Source: an uncultured Clostridia bacterium
GTDB lineage: Bacteria; Bacillota; Clostridia; Christensenellales; UBA1242
Reading direction: 5' to 3'
NCBI GenBank assembly: GCA_944332185.1
Contig: CALVJJ010000002.1
Coordinates: 1 to 38,034, forward strand
Length of the DNA stretch: 38,034 nucleotides
Below are positions 36,083 to 38,034 of this stretch, piece by piece. The notes under the pieces are model-generated. The model was not told where the DNA came from. It saw nothing but the letters and a program-made list of their open reading frames with translations, and ran no database searches. The position numbers and the translations under genes were made by a program. How positions within the stretch are numbered: the first letter of the stretch is position 1; each line of letters starts with the position of its first letter.

Positions 36083-37948
36083 CTATTTTTGATTCCTTTT
36101 TACTTTTAGGTATACTGTCAATACACTAATATCTGCGGGACTTACTCCACTAATACGACTAGCTTGGCCTAAAGTATGAGGACGAATCAAATCCAACTTT
36201 TGCTGTGCTTCAATACGTAAACCCTTAATAGCATAATAATCGATATTATCTGGAAGAATTATACTTTCTTGATTCTTTGCTTGAGCAATAGCAATTTCTT
36301 GTTTGGATAGATATCCTTCATATTTTATTTGGATTTCTACTGTTTTTAAAATAGCAGGATCTACCTCATCTAGTATATGATACGTTTTGATAAGGTCTTC
36401 TATATGAATGGTCCCTCTTTTGAGTAAATCAGCTAATTTTATTCCAGATTGTGGCAAACTCTCCCCTTTTTCTGTCAACAACTGTATCAATCTTTCATCT
36501 GGCCCAACGTGTTGTTGTAGTGTTTGTATGCATTGAGATATGATAGCTTGCTTTTGTAAAAACTTTTTATATCTTTGTTTTGTTACGAGTCCAATATCAT
36601 AGCCCATTTGAGTCAATCGAAGATCAGCATTATCTTGACGTAACCATAAGCGATATTCTGCACGACTAGTCATCATACGATAAGGTTCATTGGTACCTTT
36701 GGTTACTAGATCATCAATCAGCACACCAATATAGGCATCACTTCTTTTTAAGACAAAAGGAGTATCATGCGTGCAGTATCTACTAGCATTGATTCCGGCG
36801 ATAATTCCTTGTGCTGCAGCTTCTTCGTATCCACTTGTTCCATTGACTTGTCCTGCAAAATACAATCCTTTTATTTTTTTCAAGCCTAAACTTGCATCGA
36901 GTTGCAGACTATCAATGCAATCATATTCAATGGCATAAGCATCACGCATAATATGAGCATTTTCCAATCCTAAAACACTATGCACCATTTCTTCTTGTAA
37001 ATCCACTGGAAAGCTAGTGCTTAATCCTTGTACATACACTTCCTTTGTGCTTAAAGCTTCTGGTTCCAAGAATAATTGATGACGATCTTTGTCTTTAAAA
37101 CGAACCACTTTTGTTTCGATGCTTGGACAATATCTTGGTCCTAGACTTTCAATCATGCCGTTATACAAAGGGGATCTATCCAAATGGTTAAGAATAATTT
37201 CATGTGTTTTTGATGTAGTATAAGTAAGATAACAAATGGTCTTATTCTTTGGTTTTTTGGTTGTCATAAAAGAAAATGGTTGAATATCATCTTCCCCGTA
37301 TTGTTTTTCTAGTTGATCATAATGAATGGTGTCTGCGTGAATTCTTACAGGTGTTCCTGTTTTAAAACGGCGTACTGTAATTCCCAAATCTAGCAAACTT
37401 TTGGTTAGTTCATTGGCAGGAGCAAAGCCATTAGGTCCAATATGGTTTGTATACTCTCCTACAATGATTTTGCTATTTAAGTATACACCAGTGGCAATAA
37501 CTACTGCTTTTGTGTCATAAAATTCCCCTTGTTTTGTTTTTACCCCTACGACTTTCCCATCGTCTACAACAATTTCACTTGCTTCAGCTTGGCGAATGGT
37601 TAAGTTTTTTTGATTTTCCAAAGTCTTTTTCATTTCGGTATGGTATAGAATTTTATCTGTTTGTGCTCTAAGAGATTGTACAGCAGGTCCTTTGCTTGCA
37701 TTAAGCATTCTTCTTTGTATGGTGGTTTTGTCAGCATTGATCCCCATCTGTCCACCTAAAGCATCAATCTCACATACCAAATGCCCTTTGGCTGTTCCTC
37801 CAATGGACGGATTGCAGGCAAGAAAAGCAATACTGTCAAGATTGAGCGTCAAAAGTAAAGTTTTTCTGCCCATTCTGGCGCTTGCTAGACAGGCTTCACA
37901 GCCAGCGTGCCCACTACCGATAACGACAACATCATATTGTTTTTCCAT
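36083..37948 (-). CDS. mnmG: tRNA uridine 5-carboxymethylaminomethyl modification enzyme MnmG (GidA)
   Basis: A 621-aa FAD enzyme that with MnmE modifies U34 at the wobble position of several tRNAs. The FAD dinucleotide motif is G11-x-G13-x-x-G16 (GSGHAGCEA). Family stretches [22 protein letters not shown], the FKTGTPVRI segment, [16 protein letters not shown] and [20 protein letters not shown] are all present, ending with a normal C-terminal helical region. Full length. AAAGGAGTACT precedes the ATG, 10 nt after the mnmE stop, so the two partner genes share an operon. The orientation is towards rpmH, the reverse of the common rpmH-...-mnmE-mnmG order. Confidence 0.97.
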   Translation of the reverse strand: MEKQYDVVVIGSGHAGCEACLASARMGRKTLLLTLNLDSIAFLACNPSIGGTAKGHLVCEIDALGGQMGINADKTTIQRRMLNASKGPAVQSLRAQTDKILYHTEMKKTLENQKNLTIRQAEASEIVVDDGKVVGVKTKQGEFYDTKAVVIATGVYLNSKIIVGEYTNHIGPNGFAPANELTKSLLDLGITVRRFKTGTPVRIHADTIHYDQLEKQYGEDDIQPFSFMTTKKPKNKTICYLTYTTSKTHEIILNHLDRSPLYNGMIESLGPRYCPSIETKVVRFKDKDRHQLFLEPEALSTKEVYVQGLSTSFPVDLQEEMVHSVLGLENAHIMRDAYAIEYDCIDSLQLDASLGLKKIKGLYFAGQVNGTSGYEEAAAQGIIAGINASRYCTHDTPFVLKRSDAYIGVLIDDLVTKGTNEPYRMMTSRAEYRLWLRQDNADLRLTQMGYDIGLVTKQRYKKFLQKQAIISQCIQTLQQHVGPDERLIQLLTEKGESLPQSGIKLADLLKRGTIHIEDLIKTYHILDEVDPAILKTVEIQIKYEGYLSKQEIAIAQAKNQESIILPDNIDYYAIKGLRIEAQQKLDLIRPHTLGQASRISGVSPADISVLTVYLKVKRNQK

Positions 37949-37958
37949 AGTACTCCTT

Positions 37959-38034
37959 TTATTTTCCTACACAGAATTTTTCAAAAATTTCTGTGATAAT
38001 ATTTTCATTTTGGCTATTACCCGTCACGTCTCCC
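37959..38034 (-). CDS. mnmE: MnmE (TrmE) C-terminal end, cut by the window edge
   Basis: Only the last 24 codons lie in the window. They read [20 protein letters not shown] then CVGK and stop. The C-terminal C-(I/V)-G-K with a preceding I-F-x-x-F is the invariant tail of the GTPase MnmE, whose terminal Cys is needed for tRNA modification with MnmG. The remainder lies beyond 38034. Confidence 0.92.
   Translation of the reverse strand, partial: GDVTGNSQNENIITEIFEKFCVGK

Overview
The window comes from a low-GC Bacillota (Firmicutes) chromosome, probably an uncultured gut-type Bacilli or Clostridia lineage; I cannot place it further. The evidence is strong AGGAG-type ribosome binding sites, TTGACA/TATAAT promoters, a CIRCE heat-shock operator, an rpmH-oriC-gyrB-gyrA neighbourhood, and standard-code reading (TGA as stop). 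Almost all protein genes are on the minus strand; the plus strand carries a CvpA-type gene, rpmH, one small unknown gene and one zinc-ribbon microprotein.

Layout. 1-4.5 kb: initiator tRNA-fMet, a lysylphosphatidylglycerol-synthase-like membrane protein, a PrsA/SurA-type lipoprotein foldase and an orphan 108-aa gene. 4.5-17.5 kb: a dense minus-strand series read from right to left: small multidrug-export-family protein, GtrA-type flippase, GT2 polyprenyl-phosphate glycosyltransferase, YfhO-type glycosyltransferase, two CAAX-protease/Abi proteins, rlmH, tadA, a degenerate GlmU-like protein, pth and mfd. The GT2/GtrA/YfhO trio matches the CsbB-GtcA-YfhO three-component machinery that adds sugars to cell-surface polymers outside the membrane. 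17.6-20.1 kb: a small coiled-coil protein, a CvpA-family protein and a frameshifted Flg_new-repeat lipoprotein. 20.1-25.4 kb: clpB with a CIRCE-overlapped promoter and a leader of about 435 nt, then eno and a short-chain dehydrogenase. 25.6-30.0 kb: gyrA and gyrB. 30.05-32.25 kb: a 2.2-kb gene-free region with a cluster of DnaA boxes, the likely oriC. 32.25-38 kb: rpmH, a nucleoside-diphosphate-kinase-like protein with an insertion, a long disordered protein ending in membrane helices, a zinc-ribbon microprotein, mnmG and the last codons of mnmE.

The most unusual points are: an apparent oriC with no dnaA, dnaN or recF beside it and rpmH without rnpA; an NDK-fold protein that keeps the active-site residues but carries an insertion and a long C-terminal extension; a GlmU homologue that has lost its nucleotide-binding signature and metal-binding Asp; a surface lipoprotein whose signal peptide is broken by a 9-T run (possible phase variation); and a long clpB leader with mutually exclusive pairing segments. 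I see no phage, CRISPR array, insertion sequence or defence island. All functional calls come from reading motifs by eye; no database search was run.
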